A stretch of DNA of 64,000 nt from Saccharopolyspora rosea (GTDB lineage Bacteria > Actinomycetota > Actinomycetes > Mycobacteriales > Pseudonocardiaceae): positions 1,984,001 through 2,048,000 of the forward strand of contig NZ_CP102826.1 in the NCBI RefSeq assembly GCF_025643595.1, in the 5' to 3' direction. The notes beneath the pieces were generated by a model that ran no database searches, was not told the origin of the DNA, and was given only the letters and a program-made list of their open reading frames with translations. The first letter of the stretch is position 1, and each line of letters opens with the position of its first letter. The position numbers and the translations under genes are program-made. Of this stretch, positions 48,640-57,453 are shown one piece after another.

Positions 48640-48958
48640 GGACGCAGCCTCCCGATCGGTGGTGGCAACGGCTCACACCCCGGTCGCCGGGCACGCGCGC
48701 CAGCGCCGTTCGGCGAACCCTCGCGGAACAACCCATGACAGTAGTGCCGGGGATCGTCACGCACGTTGGGCGCGTCGGAGTCGCACCGTGCGCGTTTCGG
48801 CCCAATCCGGTCCGAACTTCCCACCGGGTCCGGCGAATCCGGCAACGGTTCCACTGTGGACGCGACACCTGGTCGACGCGGTCCGTTGCTTCAGTGCAGG
48901 ATGAAATCAACGGAAGGGGTCGCGCGCGGGCCCGCAGCGGGCACGGGAGGATCGGGCC

Positions 48959-49258
48959 GTGGACATCGACGACCGCGACATCCTGCTCACCGCGGCGGAG
49001 CGCATCGAGCGGCTGGCCGCGTCCGCCACCTCCGGTGACTGGCGCACCGGTGGTCTGCTGGCGACCCGCCCGGAGGTCATCGCGCACCGCTCCGACGGCT
49101 CGACCGAGCACGTGGCCGAGGCGCGCGCGGGCAGCGCCCGGTGGATCGCCGCGTTCTCCCCGGAACTCGCCGGACCGCTCGCCGACTGGCTGCGGTCCAC
49201 ATCGGACGATTCCGCGGTCGAGTTCGCCCGCGCGGTGCTGCGACGGCTTCCCGGATGA
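48959..49258 (+). CDS. Small conserved actinobacterial protein, function unknown
   Basis: A 99-residue protein that starts with GTG after GGGAGG at eight bases. It reads DIDDRDILLTAAERIERLAASA, then GDWRTGGLLATRPEVIAHRSDG and a helical C-terminus (PELAGPLADWLR, SAVEFARAVLRRLPG). I have a sense of similar short proteins in other actinobacteria but know no function. No membrane segment or cysteine pair is present. It lies before the FNT gene with 147 bases between them and is divergent from the phosphoesterase gene. Confidence 0.65.
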   Translation: MDIDDRDILLTAAERIERLAASATSGDWRTGGLLATRPEVIAHRSDGSTEHVAEARAGSARWIAAFSPELAGPLADWLRSTSDDSAVEFARAVLRRLPG

Positions 49259-49405
49259 GCGTTTCGCCCCGTTCGTCGCGGTTCAGCTCGGCCGCGGCGC
49301 CGGTGTGAGCGCCCGGAAACCGGCCGCGCACCGCGCCGCCACGCGGACGACATCGGCCCGGGATCGAATGGCCGAGCCCCTTCACCCGATCCCAGGAGGA
49401 CGTCG

Positions 49406-50230
49406 ATGCCGATTCCCGTGTCCGCGGCGCTGGCCGACCAGGCGCAGGTCGCCGCGGCGAAGACCGACGAGCTGCGCCGCCCGGGGCGCTACCTCGTCAG
49501 CGCGATGCTGGCGGGTGCCTTCATCGGGGTCGCGGTCGTGCTGCTGTTGCAGGTGACCGCTCCGCTGAACGCCGTGCACTCGCCGTGGACGAAACTCGTG
49601 CAGGGCCTGGTGTTCGGGATCGCGCTGACGTTGGTGGTGTTCGCCGGGGCGGAGCTGTCCACCGGCAACATGATGACGTCGGTGCACGGACTGGTGACCG
49701 GCCGGATCCGGTTCGGTCCGGCCGTCGGGCTCGTCGTCGCCTCGTTCGTCGGCAACCTGCTCGGTTCGGTGCTGTTCGCCGCGGTGGTGCACCACAGCGG
49801 GGTGCTCTCGGCGGGCGGCTCGGTGCCGCTGCTGGCGAGCCTGGTCGCGGCCAAGGCGGGCGCCCCGGCCGGTGCGGTGTTCCTGCGCGGCGTGCTGTGC
49901 AACTTCCTGGTGTGCCTGGCGGTCTGGATGGCCGCGCGCACCCGGTCCGACGGGGCGAAGCTGGCGGTGCTGTGCTGGTGCCTGCTGGCCTTCGTCGCCT
50001 CCGGGTACGAGCACGTGGTCGCGAACATGACGATCTTCTCGCTGGGCCTGTTCGAGCACGTCCCGGCCGCCGGGATCGCCACCTTCGGCCGGAACCTGCT
50101 GCTGGCGGGGCTGGGCAACCTCGTCGGCGGCGGCCTGCTCGTCGGTGCGGCCTACGGCGTGCTGGGTCGGTCCCGCCGGAGGTCCCCGGCTCCGGCGGAG
50201 GTCGCCGAACCGGAGGCGGTTGCCGCGTGA
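49406..50230 (+). CDS. Formate/nitrite transporter (FNT) family channel
   Basis: A 274-residue membrane protein with six helices, of the FocA/NirC family. Seen: LSTGNMMTSVHGL (the omega-loop region, normally LFTGN), VGNLLGSVLFAAVV and the VANMTIFSLGL stretch, equivalent to the conserved N-M-x-F segment, with the central histidine expected nearby. It exports or imports formate, nitrite or a similar small anion. ATG follows AGGAGG. No formate or nitrite enzyme genes are adjacent; a remnant of a nitrate reductase alpha chain lies 7 kb away at 57310. Confidence 0.87.
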   Translation: MPIPVSAALADQAQVAAAKTDELRRPGRYLVSAMLAGAFIGVAVVLLLQVTAPLNAVHSPWTKLVQGLVFGIALTLVVFAGAELSTGNMMTSVHGLVTGRIRFGPAVGLVVASFVGNLLGSVLFAAVVHHSGVLSAGGSVPLLASLVAAKAGAPAGAVFLRGVLCNFLVCLAVWMAARTRSDGAKLAVLCWCLLAFVASGYEHVVANMTIFSLGLFEHVPAAGIATFGRNLLLAGLGNLVGGGLLVGAAYGVLGRSRRRSPAPAEVAEPEAVAA

Positions 50231-50231
50231 G

Positions 50232-51410
50232 TCAGTCCCGGGCGACGTCGGCGGCGATCAGGGCGTCGATCTCGGCGTCGGCGTAGCCCAGCGACCGCAG
50301 GATGCGGCGGGTGTCCGCGCCCCGGTCGCGTGGTGCGGAGCGGACGGCGCCGGGCGTGCGGTGCAGCGTCACCGGGAGTCCGATGCCCCGGTAGCCGTCG
50401 TGGTCGACGACCATGCCCCGGTGCCGCACGTGCGGGTCGGTGAGCGCCTCCCCGACGTCGTGCACCGCGGTCGCCGGGACGCCGCGGGCGAGCAGGGCGC
50501 GGGCCAGCTCGTGGCGCTGCCAGGTCGCGATGCGCCCGGCCAGCAGCGGACGGAGTTCGGCCACGTTGCCGATGCGGTCGGAGTTGGCGGCGAACCGCGG
50601 GTCCTCGGCGAGTTCGGGCACGCCGAGCAGGTCGGTGAGGTCGCGGAACTGGCGGTCGTTGCCGACGCCGACGAACAGCAACCCGTCGGCGGCCTCGAAC
50701 GTGTCGTACGGCGCGATCGAGGGGTGCGCCGATCCGGTCCGGCGCGGGGTGCGGCCGTCGGCCAGCCAGGCCGCGGAGTGCGGGTGCAGCAGCGAGATCG
50801 CGGTGTCCAGCAGGGCGCACTCGACGAGTTGGCCGCGACCGCTGCGGTGCCGTTCGTGCAGTGCGAGCAGGATCCCGGAGAACGCGTGGATCCCGGTGAC
50901 CATGTCGACGATCGGGACCCCGACGCGCAGCGGCGGTCCGCCCGGTTCGCCGTTGATGCTCATCAACCCGCCGTAGGCCTGGGCGATCGCGTCGTAACCG
51001 GGCATTCCGCCCATCGGCCCGTCGACGCCGAACCCGGTGATGCGGCAGTGCACGAGCCGGGGGAACCGGCGGCGCACCTCCTCGTCGGGCAGCCCCCAGC
51101 GGGCCAGCGTGCCCGCCTTGAAGTTCTCCACCACGACGTCGGCGGAGGCGAACAGTTCGCCGAGCAGCCGCCGCCCGTCGGCAGTGGTGAGGTCCAGGCA
51201 GACGTTGGTCTTGTTGCGGTTCAGCGCGTGGTAGTAGGCGCTCGTGCCGTCGTCGACGAACGGTGGTCCCCAACCGCGGGTCTCGTCGCCCGCGGGCGCC
51301 TCGACCTTCACGACCTCGGCGCCGTGGTCGGCGAGCAGCTGGCTGCACAGCGGTCCGGCGAGGACCCGGGACAGGTCCAGCACCCGGATTCCGGTGAGGC
51401 TGGCGTTCAT
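50232..51410 (-). CDS. CaiB/BaiF-type CoA-transferase
   Basis: A 392-residue family III CoA-transferase, with TGIRVLDLSRVLAGPLCSQ at the start, KVEAPAGDETRGWGPPF, ALNRNKTNVCLDL, and the PGYDAIAQAYGGLMSING segment holding the catalytic aspartate (about residue 165). It is clearly different in sequence from the copy at 17925. It lies 15 bases downstream of the acyl-CoA dehydrogenase gene on the same strand, so the pair forms a small operon to activate and oxidise one organic acid. It converges with the FNT gene with one base between stop codons. Confidence 0.88.
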   Translation of the reverse strand: MNASLTGIRVLDLSRVLAGPLCSQLLADHGAEVVKVEAPAGDETRGWGPPFVDDGTSAYYHALNRNKTNVCLDLTTADGRRLLGELFASADVVVENFKAGTLARWGLPDEEVRRRFPRLVHCRITGFGVDGPMGGMPGYDAIAQAYGGLMSINGEPGGPPLRVGVPIVDMVTGIHAFSGILLALHERHRSGRGQLVECALLDTAISLLHPHSAAWLADGRTPRRTGSAHPSIAPYDTFEAADGLLFVGVGNDRQFRDLTDLLGVPELAEDPRFAANSDRIGNVAELRPLLAGRIATWQRHELARALLARGVPATAVHDVGEALTDPHVRHRGMVVDHDGYRGIGLPVTLHRTPGAVRSAPRDRGADTRRILRSLGYADAEIDALIAADVARD

Positions 51411-51425
51411 GGCGGCTCCCGTCGG

Positions 51426-52592
51426 TCAGTAGGACTTGGGCAGGCCGAGGACGTGGTGGGCGACGTAGTTGAGCACCATCTCCTGGCTGACCGGCGCCAG
51501 CCGGAGGATGCGGGCTTCGCGGAAGTAGCGCTCGACGTGGTATTCGCGGGCGTAGCCCATCCCGCCGTGGGTCTGGACGGCCTGGTCGGCGGCCTGGAAA
51601 CCGGCGTCGGCGCACAGCCACTTGGCCATGTTGGCCTCGCGCCCGCAGGACAGGCCCCGGTCGTAGCGCCACGCCGCGTTGCGGGCCATCAGCTCGGCCG
51701 CGTCGAGGCGGGTGACGGCCTCGGCGAGCGGGAAGGCGATGCCCTGGTTGCTGCCGATGGGCCGGTCGAACACGACGCGTTCCCCGGCGTAGCGGACGGC
51801 GCGGTCCAGGGCGGCGCGGCCGATGCCGAGCGCTTCGTGGGCGAGCAGGATGCGTTCCGGGTTGAGGCCGTCGAGCAGGTGGCGGAATCCGCGGCCCTCC
51901 TCGCCGATGCGCGCGCTGTCGGGCACGAAGAGGTCGTCGATGAGCACCTCGTAGGAGGCCACCGCGTTGCGGCCCATCTTCGGGATGGGCGCCAGGTGCA
52001 CGTGCGCGGGATCGATGTCGACGAGGAACAGGGTCATCCCGTCGGTCGGCCGCGCGGACTCCGCGCGCGGGGTGGTGCGGGTGATCAGCACCATCTTCTG
52101 CGACTGGCCGGCCTTGGTGATCCACACCTTGCGGCCGTTGAGGACGTAGCCGCCGTCGACGCGGCGGGCGGTGGTCGACACCCGCGTGGTGTCGGTGCCC
52201 GCGTCGGGTTCGGTGACGCCGAAGCACACGTGCAGCGACCCGTCGGCCGCGGCGGGCAGCACCTCGCGCCGGAGCTGCTCGCTGCCGTGCTTGACGATGG
52301 TGTTGAGGCCGAAGATCGTCAGGTGCATCGTGCTGCAACCGTTCATGCCGGCCCCGGACGCGGCGACCTCCTCCAGCAGCAGCGAGGCTTCGAGGATGCC
52401 GAGCCCGCCACCGCCGTACTCCTCGGGGATGGCGATGCCGAGCCACCCGCCGTCGGCGAAGGCGCGGTAGAACTCCCACGGGAACGCGCCGTCGGCGTCG
52501 TGCCGCGCCCAGTAGTCGTCGGAGAAGCCGCGCGCCAGCTCGCGCGCTCCGGCGCGCAGGTCCCGCTGGTCGGCGGTGAGCTCGAAGTCCAT
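51426..52592 (-). CDS. Acyl-CoA dehydrogenase
   Basis: A 388-residue acyl-CoA dehydrogenase: MDFELTADQRDLRAGAREL at the start, FGVTEPDAGTDTTRVSTTA in the FAD region, and TVQTHGGMGYAREYHVER-like (read AVQTHGGMGYAREYHVER) near the end. The late EGT segment is replaced by VSQEMVLNY, so the usual glutamate is not at its normal position; some branches place the base elsewhere. ATG after GGAAGAGG. First gene of the unit with the CoA-transferase. A 20-base dyad lies about 90 bases upstream. Confidence 0.88.
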   Translation of the reverse strand: MDFELTADQRDLRAGARELARGFSDDYWARHDADGAFPWEFYRAFADGGWLGIAIPEEYGGGGLGILEASLLLEEVAASGAGMNGCSTMHLTIFGLNTIVKHGSEQLRREVLPAAADGSLHVCFGVTEPDAGTDTTRVSTTARRVDGGYVLNGRKVWITKAGQSQKMVLITRTTPRAESARPTDGMTLFLVDIDPAHVHLAPIPKMGRNAVASYEVLIDDLFVPDSARIGEEGRGFRHLLDGLNPERILLAHEALGIGRAALDRAVRYAGERVVFDRPIGSNQGIAFPLAEAVTRLDAAELMARNAAWRYDRGLSCGREANMAKWLCADAGFQAADQAVQTHGGMGYAREYHVERYFREARILRLAPVSQEMVLNYVAHHVLGLPKSY

Positions 52593-52680
52593 CCGATCCT
52601 CTTCCCGCGCGTTCCCAAATACGTATGACTGTGATCCAGTCCTAGCTGTGATCGGCCACACGTGTCAACCGGCAAGATCG

Positions 52681-52700
52681 TCGTTCGTATATGCGAACGA
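52681..52700. promoter_or_regulatory. Dyad TCGTTCG-N6-CGAACGA
   Basis: A perfect 7-base inverted repeat around TATATG, about 90 bases upstream of the acyl-CoA dehydrogenase start. It fits a TetR- or IclR-type operator in size. No regulator gene is adjacent, so the controlling protein is unknown. Confidence 0.5.
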
Positions 52701-52715
52701 GCCGAGACATGGGAA

Positions 52716-52744
52716 AGCCCGGAGGACGCGCGGTCCTCCGGGCT
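52716..52744 (-). terminator. Intrinsic terminator after the amino-acid permease
   Basis: A perfect 12-bp hairpin, AGCCCGGAGGAC (52716-52727) and GTCCTCCGGGCT (52733-52744), with a five-base loop. In the leftward direction it lies 20 bases past the permease stop codon and is followed by TTTCCC. Confidence 0.75.
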
Positions 52745-52764
52745 GTTCGGCGCGAGGTGGGTGG

Positions 52765-54219
52765 TTACTCGACGGCTTCCTCGCCCGCGGCGATGCGCTG
52801 CACCCGCTTGCGCACGGCGAACCAGCCGACCACCAGCAGCAGGACGATGCCGGGCAGGCCGTAGATCATGATCCGGCCGGCCGGGTAGTCGAAGTAGCTC
52901 AGCGCCAGCACCAGCAGCAGGAACGCCAGCGTGACGTAGTTCGTGACCGGGGCCAGCGGCAGCCGGTAGGACGGCCGCTCGATTTCGCCGCGCCGGGCCC
53001 TGCGGACCATCACCAGGTGGCTGATCATGATCATCGACCAGGTGCCGAGGATGCCGACGGCGGAGAAGTTCAGCGCGATCTCGAAGGCGTGGCTGGGCAC
53101 CACCATGTTGAGGATGACGCCGAGCAGGTAGATGCCCGCGGTCAGGAACACGCCGCCGTAGGGCACGCCGGTGCGGCTCATCTTCGCGGTGAACTTCGGC
53201 GCCGACCCGGCCACCGACAGCGACCGCAGGATGCGGCCGGTCGAGTACAGCCCCGAGTTGACGCTGGACAGCGCCGCGGTCAGCACCACCAGGTCCATGA
53301 TCCCGGCCGCGCCGGGCACGCCGAGCTGGCTCAGGAAGGTCACGAACGGGCTCTCGCCGTCGTGGTAGGCGCTCCACGGCAGCAGCATCACCAGCAGCAG
53401 CACCGAGCCGATGTAGAACACCGCGATGCGCCAGCCGACCGCGTTGACGGCCTTGGGGATGACCTTGCGCGGTTCGCCGGTCTCCCCGGCGGTCACGCCG
53501 ACCATCTCGATCGCGGCGTAGGCGAAGACCACGCCCTGCAGGATCATCAGCGCGGGCAGCACGCCGGCGGGGAAGAAGCCGCCGTTGTCGGTGATCAGGC
53601 TCGGGCCGGGGACGTGCCCGCCGACCGGCTGCTGGGTGACCAGCACCACGATGCCGATCACCATGAACACCACCAGCGCCAGCACCTTCACGGCGGCGAA
53701 CCAGAACTCCAGCTCGCCGAACAGGCGCACCGACACCATGTTGACGCCCAGCACCACCAGGAGCGCCACCAGCGCGGGGATCCACTGCTGCACCTCGGGC
53801 CAGAAGAACTGGACGTACTTGGCGGTGGCGGTCACGTCGGCGATGCCGCTGGTGGCCCAGTTCAGGAAGTACATCCAGCCGGCGAAGAAGGCGGCCTTCT
53901 CGCCGAGGAACTCCCGCGAGTAGGAGACGAACGAACCCGAGGAGGGCCGGTGCATCACGAGCTCGCCCATCGCCCGCACCACGAAGAACGCGAACACGCC
54001 GGCGATCGCGTAGACGACCGCGAGGGCGGGGCCCGCGCTGTGCAGGCGGGAGCCGGCGCCCAGGAACAGGCCGGTTCCGATCGCGCCACCCATGGCGATC
54101 ATCTGGACCTGCCGGTTGCGCAGCCCCTTGCGGTAGCCGACGTCTTCCTGGCCGAGCCTGGTGGCGGTGGGCCGATCGGGACGTTCGTCCTCGGCCGGAA
54201 TCGCGTGGTGGTTGGCCAT
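52765..54219 (-). CDS. APC-family amino-acid permease (AAT type)
   Basis: A 484-residue permease with 12 helices of the amino-acid transporter (AAT) family like AnsP, CycA and GabP. Typical are YRKGLRNRQVQMIAMGGAIG and TGLFLGAGSRLHSAGP at helix 1, EMVGVTAGETGEPRKVIPKA in the middle, and SSVNSGLYSTGRILRSL later. It probably imports a neutral amino acid with protons. A strong leftward terminator follows the gene. A 485-base gap separates it from the two-component system. Confidence 0.88.
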   Translation of the reverse strand: MANHHAIPAEDERPDRPTATRLGQEDVGYRKGLRNRQVQMIAMGGAIGTGLFLGAGSRLHSAGPALAVVYAIAGVFAFFVVRAMGELVMHRPSSGSFVSYSREFLGEKAAFFAGWMYFLNWATSGIADVTATAKYVQFFWPEVQQWIPALVALLVVLGVNMVSVRLFGELEFWFAAVKVLALVVFMVIGIVVLVTQQPVGGHVPGPSLITDNGGFFPAGVLPALMILQGVVFAYAAIEMVGVTAGETGEPRKVIPKAVNAVGWRIAVFYIGSVLLLVMLLPWSAYHDGESPFVTFLSQLGVPGAAGIMDLVVLTAALSSVNSGLYSTGRILRSLSVAGSAPKFTAKMSRTGVPYGGVFLTAGIYLLGVILNMVVPSHAFEIALNFSAVGILGTWSMIMISHLVMVRRARRGEIERPSYRLPLAPVTNYVTLAFLLLVLALSYFDYPAGRIMIYGLPGIVLLLVVGWFAVRKRVQRIAAGEEAVE

Positions 54220-54704
54220 GCTTCCTTTCCTTCACGCCGTGCCGTGGTTCGGCGCATCGGCGCCGGCCGTCGTCGCGGATGATGCCTGAGCGAGCGAGGA
54301 GACCGGCGTCACACCGGTTTCGCGGTCCTCGTCACGCGTTTCCCGGATCGTAAGACCGGGTTCGGAGCAGGTGTGCGCGGGGGAGTCGTGCGCGTTCGCC
54401 GACGCCCTCGTGCAGTGTGCCCGAGAACGCAGCGCGGCGTGCCGAGATCAGCCGAAAACCGTTGGGCCGAACGGGTTTGGCGATCTCCGCTCCGCGGGTG
54501 CGCCGGAGGTCGGAGCACGGGAGCGACCGCTACTCGGCGTAGTGGGATCGGCACTGGCTGGAGTGTCCACAGTGGCTCGGCGTGACCTGGGTCAAATGAT
54601 CGTTTCGATCCCTATGTCCGCTTTTCCGGCTGATCCACTGTGGAGTCCCGATCTCCACCCGAGGGTTGAGGACGCCCACCCCCGACTCCTCCAGAATAGG
54701 GCGG
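54220..54704. other. 485-base divergent intergenic region
   Basis: It holds the promoters of the leftward permease and the rightward sensor kinase. Two TCCACAGTGG-type palindromes are at 54566-54576 and 54634-54644, and a GATCTCCACCC element of the response-regulator dyad is at 54650. I find no supported gene; the open frames present lack binding sites and family resemblance. Confidence 0.5.
54650..54673. promoter_or_regulatory. Imperfect response-regulator dyad GATCTCCACCC-GA-GGGTTGAGGAC
   Basis: The left arm is identical to the left arm of the dyad at 56538-56561; the right arm has mismatches. It lies 32 bases upstream of the sensor kinase start, overlapping its promoter region, consistent with autoregulation by the NarL-type response regulator. 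Confidence 0.55.
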
Positions 54705-55889
54705 ATGGCGGCGGACGGGGGTGTGACGATGGCCGGTGCGGGTAGCGGCAGCCTGGGGCGGGCGGCCGAGTGGCTGGAGCCCGACTCGGTTTGGCGCCGC
54801 GTGGTGGGCCTGTTCGTGCTCGGCTGCGTGGACTACGGGATCGTCGCGGCCGGGGGCGCGCGGGACCCGGTGGTGCTGGCGTTGACCGCGGCCGCCTCGG
54901 TCGCGTTCCTGTTCCGGTCGGTGGGGCGCGGGTCGCGCCCGTGGGCCGCGATGGCGGCGCTGACGACGACGGGCGTGGCCGGGGGAATGCTCGGGGTGCT
55001 CACGCTGGGACCGGCGTTCTTCTTCCCGTTCGTGGCCGCGCACGTGGCCGGGCGCTGGCTGTCCCCGCGGCTGGCGGCCGCGCAGGTGCTGCTGACCATG
55101 GCCACCATCGCGGTGCCCGGGCTGCTGCTCGGTCGGCTGGGCCCGCTGGCGGTGCTCGGCCTGTCCGTCGCGCTCGTGGCCGCCGCCCTGACCGGGGTGA
55201 ACCAGGCGGCCCGGGTGCGGGTGCAGGAGCAGGCCGAGCTCATCGTCGCCGAGCACCAGGTGATCCTCCAGGAGCGGGCGCGCACCGCCGCGCTCGACGA
55301 GCGGGCCCGCATCGCCCGGGAGATCCACGACGTGCTCGCGCACAGCCTGTCCGGGCTGTCGGTCCAGCTGGAGGCCGCGCACCTGTTGCTGACCCGGCAC
55401 GACGACCAGGACCGCGCCGCCGAGCACGTCGAGCGGGCGCGCGGTCTGGCGCGCACCGGGCTGGAGGAGACCCGGCGGGCCCTGCGGGCGCTGCGCGGCG
55501 GGACCGCGCGGCCGGACACCGCGGTGGCCGAGCTGGTGGAGTCCTACCGCGCGGACACCGGGTGCGCCGCGTCGCTGCGCGTCGAGGGGACCCCGCGCCC
55601 GCTGTCGGCCGAGGCCGGCAACACCGTGCACCGCGTCGCGCAGGAGGCGTTGACCAACGCCCGCAGGCACGCCCCCGGATCGGGAGTCGAGGTGCGGATC
55701 GCCTACGAGGAGGAGGCCGTTCGGCTCACCGTGGCCGACCACCGCTCGGATCCGCCCGCCGGGCCGCCGGAGCCCGGCAGCGGGTACGGGCTGGTGGGCA
55801 TGCGCGAACGCGCCGAACTGCTGGGCGGGCGGCTGTCCGCCGGGCCCGACGGGGACGGCTGGCGCATCGACCTGACGGTGCCCGCGTGA
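54705..55889 (+). CDS. Sensor histidine kinase (HisKA_3, NarL partner)
   Basis: A 394-residue membrane sensor kinase. About five to six hydrophobic segments (residues 33-165) are followed by a short coiled region (VRVQEQAELIVAEHQVILQE) and the HisKA_3 dimerisation domain with phosphoacceptor H208 in REIHDVLAHSLSG, then a HATPase domain with RVAQEALTNARRHAPG (N box) and GYGLVGMRERAELLGG (G boxes). No extracellular sensor domain exists, so the signal is probably sensed in the membrane. The ATG at 54705 is used; ATG at 54729 is possible. The stop overlaps the response regulator start (GTGA). Confidence 0.88.
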   Translation: MAADGGVTMAGAGSGSLGRAAEWLEPDSVWRRVVGLFVLGCVDYGIVAAGGARDPVVLALTAAASVAFLFRSVGRGSRPWAAMAALTTTGVAGGMLGVLTLGPAFFFPFVAAHVAGRWLSPRLAAAQVLLTMATIAVPGLLLGRLGPLAVLGLSVALVAAALTGVNQAARVRVQEQAELIVAEHQVILQERARTAALDERARIAREIHDVLAHSLSGLSVQLEAAHLLLTRHDDQDRAAEHVERARGLARTGLEETRRALRALRGGTARPDTAVAELVESYRADTGCAASLRVEGTPRPLSAEAGNTVHRVAQEALTNARRHAPGSGVEVRIAYEEEAVRLTVADHRSDPPAGPPEPGSGYGLVGMRERAELLGGRLSAGPDGDGWRIDLTVPA

Positions 55890-56539
55890 GCGCCCTGCGG
55901 GTCGTCGTCGCCGACGACCAGACCGTGGTGCGGGAGGGGCTGGTGGTGCTGGTCGGCCTGCTGCCGGACGTGGAGGTCGTCGCCGCGGCGGCGGACGGCG
56001 AGCAGGCGGTGGCGCTGGTCGGCGAGCACCGCCCGGACGTCGTGCTGATGGACCTGCGGATGCCGCGGCTGGACGGGGTGGCCGCCACTCGGCTGGTCCG
56101 CGAGCGCCACCCGGGGGTCCACGTGGTGGTGCTGACCACCTACTCCGACGACGAGTCGGTGTTCGCCGCGCTGCGGGCGGGCGCGCGCGGCTACCTGACC
56201 AAGGACGCCACGGCGACCGAGATCGAGCAGGCGCTGCGCACCGTCGCGGCCGGGCAGGCGCTGCTGGCGCCGGACGTGCAGCGCCGCCTGGTCGAGGAGC
56301 TCGCGGTGCGGGAGGAGAGCCCCCCGCCCCGGGCGGTGCCGGACGGGCTCACCGCGCGCGAGGCCGAGGTGCTGGCGCTGATCGCCGACGGGCTGTCCAA
56401 CTCCGAGATCGCGGCCGCGCTGGTGGTCACCGAGGCGACCGTGAAGACCCACGTCAACCACCTGCTGGCCAAGACCGGCCGGCGCGACCGCGCCCAACTC
56501 GTCGCCTACGCCTACCGCCACGGAGTCGCCGGCGGCTGA
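55886..56539 (+). CDS. NarL/FixJ-family response regulator
   Basis: A 217-residue response regulator. The receiver domain (1-120) has acidic pocket D10/D11, phosphoacceptor D56 in VVLMDLRMP, threonine in LTTYS (about 83) and lysine in YLTKDA (about 105). The LuxR-type HTH (about 150-212) reads LTAREAEVLALIADGLSNSEIA-, then TVKTHVNHLLAKTG. It starts with GTG, overlapping the kinase by four bases. Dyads at 54650 and 56538 are the probable binding sites, giving autoregulation plus control of the next gene. Confidence 0.9.
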   Translation: MSALRVVVADDQTVVREGLVVLVGLLPDVEVVAAAADGEQAVALVGEHRPDVVLMDLRMPRLDGVAATRLVRERHPGVHVVVLTTYSDDESVFAALRAGARGYLTKDATATEIEQALRTVAAGQALLAPDVQRRLVEELAVREESPPPRAVPDGLTAREAEVLALIADGLSNSEIAAALVVTEATVKTHVNHLLAKTGRRDRAQLVAYAYRHGVAGG

Positions 56540-56561
56540 TCTCCACCCGGGGGTGGAGATC
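56538..56561. promoter_or_regulatory. Response-regulator dyad GATCTCCACCC-GG-GGGTGGAGATC
   Basis: A perfect 11-base inverted repeat starting at the response-regulator stop codon and ending 93 bases before the next gene. It shares its left arm with the element at 54650. It could also act as a hairpin, but there is no T-tract. Confidence 0.6.
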
Positions 56562-56653
56562 GCGGAATCCACCCGTGGACCGACGATTCCGCGCAGCGGC
56601 CCGGCGTAGCGTTCCTCGGCGTCGGCTTCGACTTCGACTTCGAGGAGGACGTG

Positions 56654-57298
56654 ATGGTTCCATCCGATGTGGACGTACGAGGCGGTGCGGCGCGCTCGCC
56701 GCTCGTGCGGACGCTGCTGATCAACGCCGCGGCCCCGTTCGCCGCCTACGAGGTCCTCACCTCCGCCGGGATGTCCGAACTCCCGGCGTTGGCCGCGGGG
56801 GCGGTGTTCCCGCTGGCCGCGATCGTGGTCGGGGTGGTGCGCGCCCGGCGGGTGGACTGGATCGGCGCGGTGTCGCTGTTGGCGATCGTGCTGAGCCTGG
56901 TCGGCGCCGTGGTGCTGGACAGCCCCCGGCTGCTGTTGCTGCACGGTTCGCTGGTCACCGCCTCGGTGGGGCTGGCGTTCCTGGCGTCGCTGGCGGCTCC
57001 TCGCCCGGTGGCGTTCGTCATGAGCCGCCAGCGGTTCGCGACCGAGGACGCCCGCGCGGCCCACGACCGGCGCTGGGCGATCCCCGCGGTCCGCCGCGCG
57101 TTCCGGGTGGCGACCGGGGTGTGGGGCGGGGGATTGCTCGCCGAGGCGGCGCTGCGCGTCGCACTGTCCTATGTGGTCGGTCCGGGTGCGCTGATGCTGT
57201 TGTCGCCGGTGCTGGCGGTCGCCGTGTTCGGTGCGCTGGTGCTGTGGAGCCGCGGCATGCGGGCCCGCGTCCGGGCCCTCGCGCCCGTGCACGCCTGA
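56654..57298 (+). CDS. Six-helix membrane protein (VC0807/DUF3159-like)
   Basis: A 214-residue protein with about six hydrophobic segments: TLLINAAAPFAAYEVL, then LAAGAVFPLAAIVVGVVRARR, WIGAVSLLAIVLSLVGAVV, and LVTASVGLAFLASL. The R-x-D-W-I-G motif and the later FVMSRQRF stretch match the group annotated as VC0807-like in actinobacteria; no function is established. GAGGAGG precedes the ATG (the GTG three bases earlier is an alternative). Placed behind a response-regulator dyad, it is the probable target and perhaps the effector of the two-component system. Confidence 0.75.
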   Translation: MVPSDVDVRGGAARSPLVRTLLINAAAPFAAYEVLTSAGMSELPALAAGAVFPLAAIVVGVVRARRVDWIGAVSLLAIVLSLVGAVVLDSPRLLLLHGSLVTASVGLAFLASLAAPRPVAFVMSRQRFATEDARAAHDRRWAIPAVRRAFRVATGVWGGGLLAEAALRVALSYVVGPGALMLLSPVLAVAVFGALVLWSRGMRARVRALAPVHA

Positions 57299-57309
57299 AG
57301 GGGCGCCCG

Positions 57310-57453
57310 GTGGCGCGCGGGCCTGCCTGCGGCGCGGTGTTGAAACTCGGCAGACTCCTTTTCCGGGAGTGGACGTCGCCGGATCTGCGGGAGGTGCACC
57401 GGCGGGGTGGTCGTGCCGGGGACGCCTTCTACCGGGACCGCTGGAACCACCGG
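57310..57453 (+). pseudogene. N-terminal remnant of nitrate reductase alpha chain (narG)
   Basis: One frame beginning with GTG at 57310 reads LKLGRLLFREWTSPDLREVH, then RRGGRAGDAFYRDRWNH. This matches the beginning of actinobacterial NarG (x-GRFxRxxxxSxDxRxLHRxGGREGDxFYRDRWSHDK). After RDRWNH the similarity stops abruptly at about 57447, where KVVRSTHGVNCTGSCSW should follow; a TCCACAATGGAC palindrome lies at the break (57459-57470). The remaining 1,180 or so codons are missing. The other 100 bases up to 57552 hold no recognised feature. Confidence 0.6.

Noticed and set aside
54309-54745. Small genes in the permease/sensor-kinase intergenic region
   Set aside because: The open frames on both strands lack binding sites and recognisable domains and overlap regulatory palindromes.
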